DNA of 64,000 nt from Salipiger profundus (GTDB taxonomy: Bacteria > Pseudomonadota > Alphaproteobacteria > Rhodobacterales > Rhodobacteraceae): positions 47,412-111,411 of the forward strand of contig NZ_CP014803.1 of assembly GCF_001969385.1 (NCBI RefSeq), given 5' to 3'. The position numbers and the translations under genes are program-made. Of the stretch, positions 54,265-62,555 are shown in pieces (positions within the stretch are counted from its first letter, which is position 1; each line of letters begins with the position of its first letter). The notes under the pieces are model-generated. The model was given only the letters and a program-made list of their open reading frames with translations, was not told the origin of the DNA and did not search any database.

Positions 54265-54289
54265 ATAGATAGCTAATTATTAGTGTCAA
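54265..54289 (-). promoter_or_regulatory. esterase promoter with SlyA-type operator
   Basis: On the minus strand TTGACA is followed after seven bases by TTAGCTATCTAT, almost the same as the reductase promoter at 38702 (TTGACA, eight bases, TTAGCTATCTAA). The start codon is 70 bases downstream. The IS5-type element abuts the -35 box. Confidence 0.65.
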
Positions 54290-55340
54290 GGGCTCTGATG
54301 CACAAATCGGCTTAAGGCCGAGGTTCCCCTTTCCCCGGACGGACTTATCCCACAGCTTCCGTGACGGGTATTCCGAGCGCGGTGTAGCCGTTCAGGACGG
54401 CGATGCGGACCTGGAGTTCGGCGACCTGTCGATCGAAGTCCCGTGCCATGAGCCGCTGGCCCAGCAACTTGATACAATGCATCTTTGTCTCGACGCGGCT
54501 TCGGCGGTGGTATCCACTCCATCGTCGCCAGAGCGCGCGGCCCAGGTATTTCGCCGCGCGCAGGGCCTCATTTCGCGCCACGGCTCCGGCGGTGATCGTC
54601 TTCCAGGGCTTCGCGTTCTTGCGGGGCGGGATGACGGCATGGGCACCGCGATCTGCAATCGCATCGTGGCATTTGCGCGTGTCGTAGGCGCCATCAGCCG
54701 TAACGCTACCGATTTCCTGGTCCTGCGGGATTTGGTCGAGAAGGTGGGTAGGATGGGCGCATCACCGATGTGGCTCCCGGTGACTTCGACGGCCCGGATC
54801 TCCAACGTTTCTTCATCGATCCCAAGGTGGAGCTTGCGCCAGACGCGCCGTTTCGGGCCGCCATGCTTGCGTGCGTGCCACTCGCCTTCACCTTCGACCT
54901 TGATCCCGGTGCTGTCGATCAGCAGGTGCAACGGCCCCTTGGAGCCGCGGTAGGGGATGTTCACGGCCAAGGTCTTCTGGCGGCGAGATAGCGTGCTGAA
55001 GTCGGGCACCGTCCAGTTCAGGCCGACCAGCCGTAGCAGGCTCTCGACGAACCCGGTCGTCTGCCGGAGCGCCATGCCGAACAGCACTTTCATCGAGAGG
55101 CACGTCTGGATAGCGGCATCGCTGTAGGTCTGCTGGCGGCCACGCCTGCCTGTCGGCGCGGCATCCCAGCTCATCTCGGGGTCAAACCAGATCGTCAGCG
55201 AGCCCCGGCGCTTGACTGCTTCATTGTAGGCTGGCCAGTTCCTGGTCTTGTAGGTCGGGGGTATGGGTCTGCTCATGCAGCCTGACTAACAGACTGGATT
55301 CGCAAGGTGAAACCTTCACAGCATTTGCGCAACATGTATA
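54290..55340 (-). mobile_element. IS5-family insertion sequence
   Basis: About 1.05 kb. Imperfect terminal repeats are visible: TGATGCACAAAT near the left end and the inverse of TGTTGCGCAAAT near the right end (10 of 12 positions). Ends are approximate and no target duplication was identified. It carries one transposase gene, now frameshifted. Confidence 0.65.
54345..55276 (-). pseudogene. IS5-family transposase gene with a frameshift
   Basis: The N-terminal part (TRNWPAYNEAVKRRGSLTIWFDPEMSW...; LLIDSTGIKVEGEGEW with the first Asp) is in one frame to GDAPILPT. The rest (NEALRAAKYLGRALWRRWSGYHRRSRVETKM with the final Glu) continues in another. Comparison with the family suggests one base is missing around 54744-54748, so the copy is probably inactive unless frameshifting occurs. 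Confidence 0.75.
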
Positions 55341-55588
55341 ACCGCCCCTTGCGCAAGAGGGTTTCTGGATCAGTTTCGCGCGGTGTCGGGTGCTGACATG
55401 TATCCGGCCTCTGTTGCGGCCATCATCACGCCGCGGGCCCGTATGGTGTTCGCAGGTCGGGTCCAGATCAAAGCCGCGTGCTCGATGGCACTCTGTTGCG
55501 CTCTGGTTCTCCCGATCCCGTCTCACGACCGTGCGCCAAACGTCTCCTTGCCCTCTTCCGCTCCGACGTCCTCGCGACCAGTGACGGC

Positions 55589-55752
55589 TTACGCCGCAGC
55601 GGTCGGAGACTGGTAGGCGCCGCCTCGGGCCATCAGCGCCCAGACGATCCGCGCCATTTTGTTCGCCAGCGCGACCCGCACCAGCATCGGCGGCTTGCGC
55701 GTCAGCATCTCGCCAAGCCATGTGCCCGGCCGGGCAGCGGCATGAACATGCC
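55589..55752 (-). pseudogene. 3' tail of a second IS110-family transposase gene
   Basis: The minus-strand frame reads TWLGEMLTRKPPMLVRVALANKMARIVWALMARGG to a stop. It is similar to but distinct from the tail at 52301 and ends exactly at the left end of transposon copy 2. Its 5' part is missing. Confidence 0.7.
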
Positions 55753-55898
55753 TGTCGCGTAGCCCTTAATTGTGAGATGAGAAATCCAACGAAATCAACG
55801 GCCTTGCTTTGCCCTTAAATATGATATTTTGCCTTTAAATCCGATATTTTTGCCCTTAAACCTGAGACAGGGTTCGCAGCTTCGTGTGGCAAATATTG

Positions 55899-57533
55899 AT
55901 GGATGATGATCGCGAAGACTTCGTTGCCGCTGGTGCTGAGGAGGCGCGCAGGGCGGCCGTTCTGCGTCCGCTTGTTCAGGCATATCTCAAAGGAACTGGC
56001 AGTCTGGAAAGTGGCATCAATGACGCCGTTTGGGAGCTTGGTGTCAGCAGGGCGACTGTCTGGCGCTGGATAAAGCGTCTGGCCGAAGAGGGTGGGCGCA
56101 CCAGCGCGCTGGCTTCTCGGAAACGGGGCCGCCCGACTGGTACAACCTTGATATCCGGCAAGGTGGAAGCGGTGATCGAAGAACATCTTCGCCGTTATTT
56201 CTTACGGCGGGAACGCCCAAGCCTGTCGCGCATCGTGACAGAAATCCGAAGCGCGTGCTGGCAGCAGGGCTTGCAACCGCCGACACGTCGGACGGTTCAG
56301 CGCAGGCTGGATGCAATGGATGCCCGTGAAATTGCCAAGGCACGCGAAGGCGCAAAGGCGGCCCGCCAGAAATTTGCGCCGGTCGTAGGCGACAACAAGG
56401 CAAACCGGCCACTGGAGGTCGTGCAAATCGACCATACGCCTGCGGACATCATTCTCGTCGACAGTTTTGAACGCAAACCAATTGGGCGGCCTTGGGTCAC
56501 GCTGGCGATCGACGTCGCAACGCGGATGGTGACCGGATATTACACCTCTCTCGAGGCACCTTCGCGTCTGTCGGTGGCGCTTTGCCTGACACAGGCTGTG
56601 GCCCCCAAGGCGGAACTTCTGGCGGAATTGGTGCGCAATGTTCCTTGGCCCGCGCAGGGTAAACCGCATAGCATCCACGTCGATAACGGGCGCGATTTCC
56701 GGTCGCATGCCTTTCGGTCGGCATGTGCAGAATGGGGGATCGATCTGGTCTATCGGCCGCCAGGCAGTCCTCATTTCGGAGGGCACATCGAACGATTGAT
56801 CGGCACGATGATGGGGGCCGTGCACCTGTTGCCTGGAACAACGCAATCCTCGGTCGTGGCCAAGGGCGACTATGACGCCGAGGGCATGGCCACGATGACC
56901 TTAAGCGACTTCGATCGCTGGTTTGCTCTGGAAATCTGCCGCTACAACAACAGCATTCATTCAAGTCTTGGCTGCACGCCCGTTGCCAAATGGGAGGCGC
57001 TCTCAGAGCAAATGATGGGCGATATCCCCTTCGAGATTGAAGCCTTTCGGGTGAGCTTTCTGCCAAGTGAACTGCGCAAGGTCAGGCGTGACGGCATCCA
57101 TCTGTTCCAGATACGGTACTGGTCCGATGCGCTTGCAGGCCACATCGGGCGCGGGGATGGAAAGGTGGTCGTCCGCTACGACCCTCGCGACCTCTCGGTG
57201 ATCTGGGTCGAACTGGATAATGACCGATACGTCGAAGCTCGGTACCGAAACCTGGAAATTCCGCCTGTGTCGCTCTGGGAATATCGCGAAGCCATGAGGA
57301 ATGCCCGTGCCCTTGGCAAGTCCGGGTCCAATGAGCTGGTCCTGGCTGAGCTGATCCGACAGCAACGCCAAATCGAGTCTGAAAGCCGGAGCCTGACGAG
57401 GGCCGAACGCCGATCCCGTGAAAGAAAAGGGACATTGGAGGGCGCCAACTCGGCCGTCTCAACAACCGAAGGGCTGCGCGCGATCGATACGGGTGATACA
57501 TCGCGCCCATTGTTCAAGGTGGAGAGATGGTGA
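55899..57533 (+). CDS. tniA: DDE transposase TniA, copy 2
   Basis: Protein identical to the copy-1 TniA (544 aa, Asp178/Asp262/Glu298), with no disabling change. Because both copies are intact, either could supply transposase for the other and for the extra right end. Confidence 0.92.
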   Translation: MDDDREDFVAAGAEEARRAAVLRPLVQAYLKGTGSLESGINDAVWELGVSRATVWRWIKRLAEEGGRTSALASRKRGRPTGTTLISGKVEAVIEEHLRRYFLRRERPSLSRIVTEIRSACWQQGLQPPTRRTVQRRLDAMDAREIAKAREGAKAARQKFAPVVGDNKANRPLEVVQIDHTPADIILVDSFERKPIGRPWVTLAIDVATRMVTGYYTSLEAPSRLSVALCLTQAVAPKAELLAELVRNVPWPAQGKPHSIHVDNGRDFRSHAFRSACAEWGIDLVYRPPGSPHFGGHIERLIGTMMGAVHLLPGTTQSSVVAKGDYDAEGMATMTLSDFDRWFALEICRYNNSIHSSLGCTPVAKWEALSEQMMGDIPFEIEAFRVSFLPSELRKVRRDGIHLFQIRYWSDALAGHIGRGDGKVVVRYDPRDLSVIWVELDNDRYVEARYRNLEIPPVSLWEYREAMRNARALGKSGSNELVLAELIRQQRQIESESRSLTRAERRSRERKGTLEGANSAVSTTEGLRAIDTGDTSRPLFKVERW

Positions 57534-57534
57534 A

Positions 57535-58416
57535 TTGAGGGCAGGAAAAACAGAGGAAGACGGTCGGATCACCCTCATTCAATCGGATATCTGGATTGGC
57601 TTTCCGCGGGCCGAACAAGTTCTGGACCGTTTGCAGTGTATGATCGAAGCGCCAAGGCAAACCCGTATGCCTGGCCTTCTTGTGCATGGCGCGTCCGGGA
57701 TCGGAAAGACGATGATCGCCCGCAATCTTTCGCGCAGATATGCACCGGAATATGACCCAGCATCGGGAATTACGCGAACGCCGCTGTTACTGTTACAAGC
57801 ACCACCAGCTCCCGACGAACGACGGTTCTATCTGCACATCCTGGCGACCGTCGGGGCACCGGCCACGGCACTGAGCGCGCGCGCTCAAAATGTGGCCTCC
57901 CTCGAAGTCCGTGTCGTCGCGCTCTTGCGCGACCTTGGCCTGCGGATGATCATGATCGACGAAGTCCACAACCTCTTGGCCGGGACCCACCGCGAACAGC
58001 GCCGCTTTCTCAATGTTCTGCGGTATCTCAGCAATGAACTCGAAGTGTCGCTGGTCTGCCTGGGGGTCAGCGAGGCCGTCGATGCCATCCGTGGTGATAT
58101 CCAGCTTGCCAGGCGGCTGGACGAACATCACCTTCCAAACTGGCGCGACGACGCCGAGTTCTCGGACATGATCCAGACACTCATCGCGGCAATGCCCCTC
58201 GAGAAGAAATCCAATCTGAAGGTCAAGTCACTAAAGCAGATACTTGCGCTGACCGGCGGGGTGACCTCGCGCATCTTCGCCCTGATCAAGGATCTTTCCA
58301 TCGACGCCATTGTCACAGGTGATGAATGCATCACCGATGACGCAATCGCAAAATGGACGCCGGTTTGGTCGCGCCATGCGAACCCCCATCGGCGGCTCGA
58401 GAAGTCCGGGGTGTGA
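57535..58416 (+). CDS. tniB: transposition ATPase TniB, copy 2
   Basis: Identical to the copy-1 protein: TTG start two bases after tniA, Walker A GASGIGKT, Walker B MIMIDEVHN. Confidence 0.88.
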   Translation: MRAGKTEEDGRITLIQSDIWIGFPRAEQVLDRLQCMIEAPRQTRMPGLLVHGASGIGKTMIARNLSRRYAPEYDPASGITRTPLLLLQAPPAPDERRFYLHILATVGAPATALSARAQNVASLEVRVVALLRDLGLRMIMIDEVHNLLAGTHREQRRFLNVLRYLSNELEVSLVCLGVSEAVDAIRGDIQLARRLDEHHLPNWRDDAEFSDMIQTLIAAMPLEKKSNLKVKSLKQILALTGGVTSRIFALIKDLSIDAIVTGDECITDDAIAKWTPVWSRHANPHRRLEKSGV

Positions 58417-59204
58417 AGCCGCACCCGCTGCCCAAGACTGTCGCGCCGCTGCCCGACGAGTTGTTGTCAGGTTGGTTGTCTAGGCTGGCGGCGGCCAACT
58501 ACTGTGATGATGCGGAACTACTGGCTCATCTCAGAATCGATACCGCGCATGGCACCGCCTTGAACTTCAACGTCGACGCGGCTGCGGCGGCGAAGATTGC
58601 CAACGCCGCACGGATTGACCCAGATGTTGTGCGATCTTTGACCTTCCCAGCAATGACGACACGAGAAGCCTCGCTGACGGCCCAGATACCATTCCAGCAT
58701 TGCCTGCAATGTTCCAGAGAGGGCCTTTCGCTCAAGCATTGGAGGCGAGCCTGGGCATTCGACTGCCAGGTTTGTGGGACGAGACTTGTGCCGACGCTCG
58801 GCAAGGCCAGTGGCGAACAGATGCCCGAAAAGCTGATAAATCGTGCGCGCAACGGCGCCGCGCGGCTTGAATACGCCGCGCGATTACGCAGCTCCAAGCA
58901 ATTTCGGCGCGCAATGCGCGCGGTCACCTTTGCCATATCATTAAAGGCCTTCCGCGGAGATCCGTTATACGCTCTTCAGGGCCACAGGCTGGAAGTAAGG
59001 CTGTTTGGCCTTGCTGCAATTGATGCAGCCCAATCCCGTCCACTGGTCAAAGCGGCCATCTCAAGCTCCGGCATCGACGACTATGCAAGGGTTGCTCTAT
59101 TGCGCGCCTTCGATAAGGAGCCACGTCTGCTTGCCGCGGTTGTTTACATCGCCCGGCAGCGCGCGAAAAGCATAGGCGCGATGGCAGTGGAATCTCATAA
59201 TTAA
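58413..59204 (+). CDS. tniQ: TniQ, copy 2
   Basis: Identical to the copy-1 protein, with the GTGA overlap and the four-Cys zinc knuckle. It encodes VVYIARQ near its end, where the truncated duplicate downstream encodes VDYIARQ. Confidence 0.88.
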   Translation: MKPHPLPKTVAPLPDELLSGWLSRLAAANYCDDAELLAHLRIDTAHGTALNFNVDAAAAAKIANAARIDPDVVRSLTFPAMTTREASLTAQIPFQHCLQCSREGLSLKHWRRAWAFDCQVCGTRLVPTLGKASGEQMPEKLINRARNGAARLEYAARLRSSKQFRRAMRAVTFAISLKAFRGDPLYALQGHRLEVRLFGLAAIDAAQSRPLVKAAISSSGIDDYARVALLRAFDKEPRLLAAVVYIARQRAKSIGAMAVESHN

Positions 59205-59258
59205 GGGCAAAAAATATCCCCGAACGCGTCGTGTCTCAGATTTAAGGGCAACGCGACA

Positions 59259-59465
59259 GCGGCCATCTCAAGCTCCGGCATCGACGACTATGCAAGGGTT
59301 GCTCTATTGCGCGCCTTCGATAAGGAGCCACGTCTGCTTGCCGCGGTTGATTACATCGCCCGGCAGCGCGCGAAAAGCATAGGCGCGATGGCAGTGGAAT
59401 CTCATAATTAAGGGCAAAAAATATCCCCGAACGCGTCGTGTCTCAGATTTAAGGGCAACGCGACA
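59259..59465 (+). repeat. tandem 207-bp duplicate of the transposon right end
   Basis: Repeats 59052-59258 (the last codons of tniQ plus the right end with both binding sites and ACGCGACA). The one difference seen is T to A at 59350, which changes Val to Asp in the tniQ frame. It is joined directly to the end of copy 2 and is probably a remnant of an earlier element insertion. Confidence 0.9.
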
Positions 59466-59466
59466 G

Positions 59467-59826
59467 CCGCTTATTCTGGATTCCAAGAACCAGATCACCC
59501 GGGTTCTGCTGGAGTCGATGGCCGAAGCCGAAGGCATCGCGCTGAATGTCGTCATGGAGGTTGAAGCGGTCAACCTGAAGCGCGAGTTGATGGAAAGCCG
59601 GCGCGCCTTTTCCATCGTGCCCTTCGGGCTTTTTTCCGATGACATCGCCAATGGTCGATTTGCCATCAGGCCCATCGTGAGCCCGCGGATCACCCGTACG
59701 CTGTGCCTTGTGAACCGGTGCAACGGGCGGCATGGGGCGCATAAAGAGCTGGTCACGATCCTGTTGAAAATACTGTCGGACAAGATCGGCACACAGTTGA
59801 ACTGGCATACGGGCGATCCGGCTTAG
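59467..59826 (+). pseudogene. C-terminal fragment of a LysR-family regulator gene
   Basis: The frame opens at the transposon end and encodes LILDSKNQITRVLLESMAEAEGIALNVVMEVEAVNLKRELM...FSIVPFGLFSDDIANGRFAIRPIVSP, the effector-binding half of a LysR protein. The DNA-binding half is absent from the window. The stop overlaps the convergent IclR gene. Confidence 0.72.
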
Positions 59827-60575
59827 GATGCGGGAGCTTTCTTAAGGGTTTGGGAAATTTCCTGCGCCGCCCCCGCAACGGTTACGCCAAGCGTGCGAAT
59901 GTCTTCGGAGGTCACGTTTCCGGCCGGAAGGGTCAGGCTGTAACTGCCGGTGATGTCGCCGCGTTCGTCAAATAGCGGGGCGGCAATGCCGACGACACCG
60001 GGAGTTACCTGACCTTCGGTCGCGTGCCACCCGACGGCGCGAATGGCGCTAAGCGATTGCCGCACACCGGCCAGATCATCGCCCAGACGCGCTTCGCTGA
60101 ACGCTGCCGCGTTCGGTGTGTATAGGCGGTTAAGCTGATAGGCGGACAGATGCGCAAGGATGACCTGTGACGCGGCCCCCCGAAAGATCGGGCGCGCTTT
60201 GCCCCGTTCGTAACTGCTGTGAATCTTGGTCGTGGCCGTGTGTTGAAAGACGCATAGAACCTTGTCCGAATAGCGCCGACACAGCAGACCAACGCAGGCA
60301 TTCGTCTCGGCAAGTTGGGTCAGAACCGGCCCGGCAAGGCGAATCAGCGGATCGGTGACCCGAATCAGATAATCAAATTCGACAAACCGCGATCCCAAAC
60401 TGTACCCGCGCCCGGGAAAGGTCGTCAGCAACCCCGCGTCGGTCAGGGTTTTCAGATAGCGATACAGCGTCGATTTGCTATGCCCAAGGGCTGTATGAAT
60501 CTCCTCCAGCTCCCAATTGGGCTTTTCCTGAGAAAACAGATCAAGGATCTGAATAAGCCGCTCGTGGCGCTGCAT
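59823..60575 (-). CDS. IclR-family regulator
   Basis: A 250-aa IclR protein: N-terminal winged helix (LIQILDLFSQEKPNWELEEIHTALGHSKSTLYRYLKTLTDAGLL) and ligand domain (RGAASQVILAHLS..., GVVGIAAPLFDERGDITGSYSLTLPA). It is divergent from the flavoprotein hydroxylase gene and probably controls it. The Met at 60575 fits the family; the longer frame starts with a poor match. Confidence 0.85.
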   Translation of the reverse strand: MQRHERLIQILDLFSQEKPNWELEEIHTALGHSKSTLYRYLKTLTDAGLLTTFPGRGYSLGSRFVEFDYLIRVTDPLIRLAGPVLTQLAETNACVGLLCRRYSDKVLCVFQHTATTKIHSSYERGKARPIFRGAASQVILAHLSAYQLNRLYTPNAAAFSEARLGDDLAGVRQSLSAIRAVGWHATEGQVTPGVVGIAAPLFDERGDITGSYSLTLPAGNVTSEDIRTLGVTVAGAAQEISQTLKKAPAS

Positions 60576-60639
60576 TGTGTGCCTCCTGCCAGTGCTGGGG
60601 TGAAAATGGAACAAAGCCGGGGCCGGGGCAATATGGATC

Positions 60640-60739
60640 GCGGCATCATTTAAAATTCCTACATAATGATAAAATTAATTGATTATTGCGCCCGTGACAG
60701 TAGGGTCGCCCTGCGTATTGCCACCTGACGGAGAGATCA
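60640..60739. promoter_or_regulatory. divergent IclR / hydroxylase promoter region
   Basis: AT-rich DNA (TAAAATTCCTACATAATGATAAAATTAATTG) stands out from the GC-rich surroundings and holds overlapping A/T dyads suited to an IclR operator. GGAGAG precedes the hydroxylase ATG. Confidence 0.4.
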
Positions 60740-62392
60740 ATGCAAACGGACGTTCTGATTGTCGGCGCCGGACCAGTGGGTCTGGTTCTTGCCATTGCCC
60801 TTGGCCAAAAGGGCGTGCGCTGTACGCTTGTGGAAAAGAAAGACGCGCCGGAATTCCTGCCCAAGATGGAGCGTTGCAACGCACGGACGATGGAAATTTT
60901 CCGCCGTATGGGCATTGCCGACAAGATACGCGCCGCCGGGCTGGATGCCGATGTGCCGATGGATGTTTTCGTCGTCACCAAGATGACAGAGGCGCCATTG
61001 CTGCATCTGGAATACCCGTCTGTCAGCACGGCGCAGGCAGAAATTGCGGCCACCGAGGACAGTTCGCAACCCGCCGAGGCATATCAGCTTGTGTCGCAAT
61101 ACACGCTGGAACCGTTGTTGAAGGACATCGCTGAGGCGTTGCCTTCGGTCACGGTCATGTATGGCGTCGAATTCGAAGGCCAGCATCAGGATCACAACGG
61201 TGTCACGGCGCATCTGTGCCGAGCGGACGGAACCCCGGTAACGGTGAATGCAAACTATCTAGTCGGCTGCGATGGCGGGGCCAGCCCGGTGCGTAAATCG
61301 CTGGATATTTCGCTGCGCGGCGAAGGCAATTTGTTGAAACTGCGCCAAGCGCTTTATCGGTGTGACGATCTGTTTGACCGGCTGCCGCTCGGAAATGGGC
61401 CGGGGCAGGGGCGGCACTACCATGTGGCTGACAATCAGGCCTCGTTCCTGATCATGCAGGATTCGACCAGACACTGGACCCTGCACGCGGTGGTCGAGGA
61501 CGACGCGGCGATGGCGCGTCAGTTCGAACAGGTCGTCGGCGCTCACGTCGATTACGAAATGCTGTATGTCGGCGAATGGAAGCAGAACCTGTTGTTGGCC
61601 GACCGCTATGGCGAAGGGCGCATTTTCCTTGCCGGGGATTCCGCGCATCTGGTCATTCCGACGGGTGGGCTGGGCATGAACACCGGGGTTGGAGACGCGA
61701 TCGATCTGGCATGGAAACTGGCCGCCACCCTACAGGGCTGGGCCGGGCCAAATCTGTTGCGATCCTATGAAGTTGAGCGTCGCCAGATCGGTGACCGCAA
61801 TATAGGCGCCTCAAGATACGCATCGACCGGGCGGCGGAAATGGCGGGGGCAATGGCAGCCGGGGTTCAACGACGACACGCCCGAGGGTGCGGCCAAGCGC
61901 CGGAACCTGGCGGATGTCGCGGATGTCGAACAGCGCAAGACCAATGAAATGATCGGGGCCGAACTGGGATACCGCTATGTCGACAGCCCGGTGATCTGGG
62001 ATGAACCCGGCGGGCCCGAGCCGTTGTTTCGGACCTATGTTCCCACCGCTTGGACCGGCGTGCGGTTCCCGCATGTGTGGATTTCCAAAGGTGTCTCCAT
62101 TCACGACGTGATCGGGGGCGGGTTCACCCTTGTCTGTTTTGGCGCGGGGAATGCGACCGATCCAATTGAAAAAGCCTTTCTCGCCTGTGGTTTGCCGTTG
62201 GAGGTCAAGATCTTCCCGGACGACCGCCTGCGCGCGATTTATGGCCGGGATTATTTCCTGCTGCGCCCCGATTTGCACATCGCCTGGCGCGGCAATGCGC
62301 TGGACGTCGATGCCGATACCCTTGCCGCGTTGGTCAGCGGTCATCACGTCGGCCACATGTCCCGGTGCCACGAGGTAGGTGCGCACGCTTGA
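60740..62392 (+). CDS. FAD-dependent aromatic hydroxylase (MhpA/PheA-type)
   Basis: A 550-aa class A flavoprotein monooxygenase. The FAD motif is DVLIVGAGPVGLVLAIALGQKG, the DG motif VGCDGGASPVRKSL, and the GD motif IFLAGDSAHLVIPTGGLGMNTGVGDAIDLAWKL. A thioredoxin-like C-terminal region ends it. Relatives hydroxylate phenolic acids such as 3-hydroxyphenylpropionate, resorcinols and 3-hydroxybenzoate. It starts a unit that continued into a class II aldolase gene now lost. Confidence 0.85.
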   Translation: MQTDVLIVGAGPVGLVLAIALGQKGVRCTLVEKKDAPEFLPKMERCNARTMEIFRRMGIADKIRAAGLDADVPMDVFVVTKMTEAPLLHLEYPSVSTAQAEIAATEDSSQPAEAYQLVSQYTLEPLLKDIAEALPSVTVMYGVEFEGQHQDHNGVTAHLCRADGTPVTVNANYLVGCDGGASPVRKSLDISLRGEGNLLKLRQALYRCDDLFDRLPLGNGPGQGRHYHVADNQASFLIMQDSTRHWTLHAVVEDDAAMARQFEQVVGAHVDYEMLYVGEWKQNLLLADRYGEGRIFLAGDSAHLVIPTGGLGMNTGVGDAIDLAWKLAATLQGWAGPNLLRSYEVERRQIGDRNIGASRYASTGRRKWRGQWQPGFNDDTPEGAAKRRNLADVADVEQRKTNEMIGAELGYRYVDSPVIWDEPGGPEPLFRTYVPTAWTGVRFPHVWISKGVSIHDVIGGGFTLVCFGAGNATDPIEKAFLACGLPLEVKIFPDDRLRAIYGRDYFLLRPDLHIAWRGNALDVDADTLAALVSGHHVGHMSRCHEVGAHA

Positions 62393-62441
62393 TCAATAAA
62401 TTTCTCGATATATAGGAAAATTAACGCAACTTATTGACACG

Positions 62442-62555
62442 ATGTCCCTGCACCATACGATGTGGGCGCGCAGTGCCGGAACAGAACAGGACGCAAATTT
62501 CATGACCCAGATTTCAGACATCATCGACGATCTTGTCGTCGCCAGCCATATCTTG
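62442..62555 (+). pseudogene. 5' stub of a class II aldolase/adducin-family gene
   Basis: The first 38 codons (HHTMWARSAGTEQDANFMTQISDIIDDLVVASHIL) look like the start of a class II aldolase-type protein, where ADQGVVD...GHVSVR would be expected next. Instead the frame runs into unrelated sequence. The break near 62556 marks the junction between catabolic genes and plasmid backbone. Confidence 0.55.

Larger units (their letters stand above)
55753..59258 (+). mobile_element. Tn402/Tn5053-like transposon, copy 2
   Basis: 3506 bp, same orientation as copy 1 and, by the open reading frames and all end sequences compared, identical to it (offset 6958 bp). The flanks differ: an IS110-type tail on the left, and on the right a 207-bp duplicate of its own right end. 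The adjacent bases (ATGCC left, GCGGC right) show no target duplication. Confidence 0.9.

Noticed and set aside
48795..59258. TnsB-, TnsC- and TniQ-like genes might indicate a CRISPR-associated transposon.
   Set aside because: No cas gene, effector or repeat array lies inside either element or the rest of the window; the layout matches a Tn402/Tn5053-type core.
48795..59465. The two elements as a true composite transposon with target duplications.
   Set aside because: Five-base flanks of copy 1 (CCTGG/AGCAC), copy 2 (ATGCC/GCGGC) and the outermost pair (CCTGG/GCCGC) do not match, so no duplication supports a single insertion.
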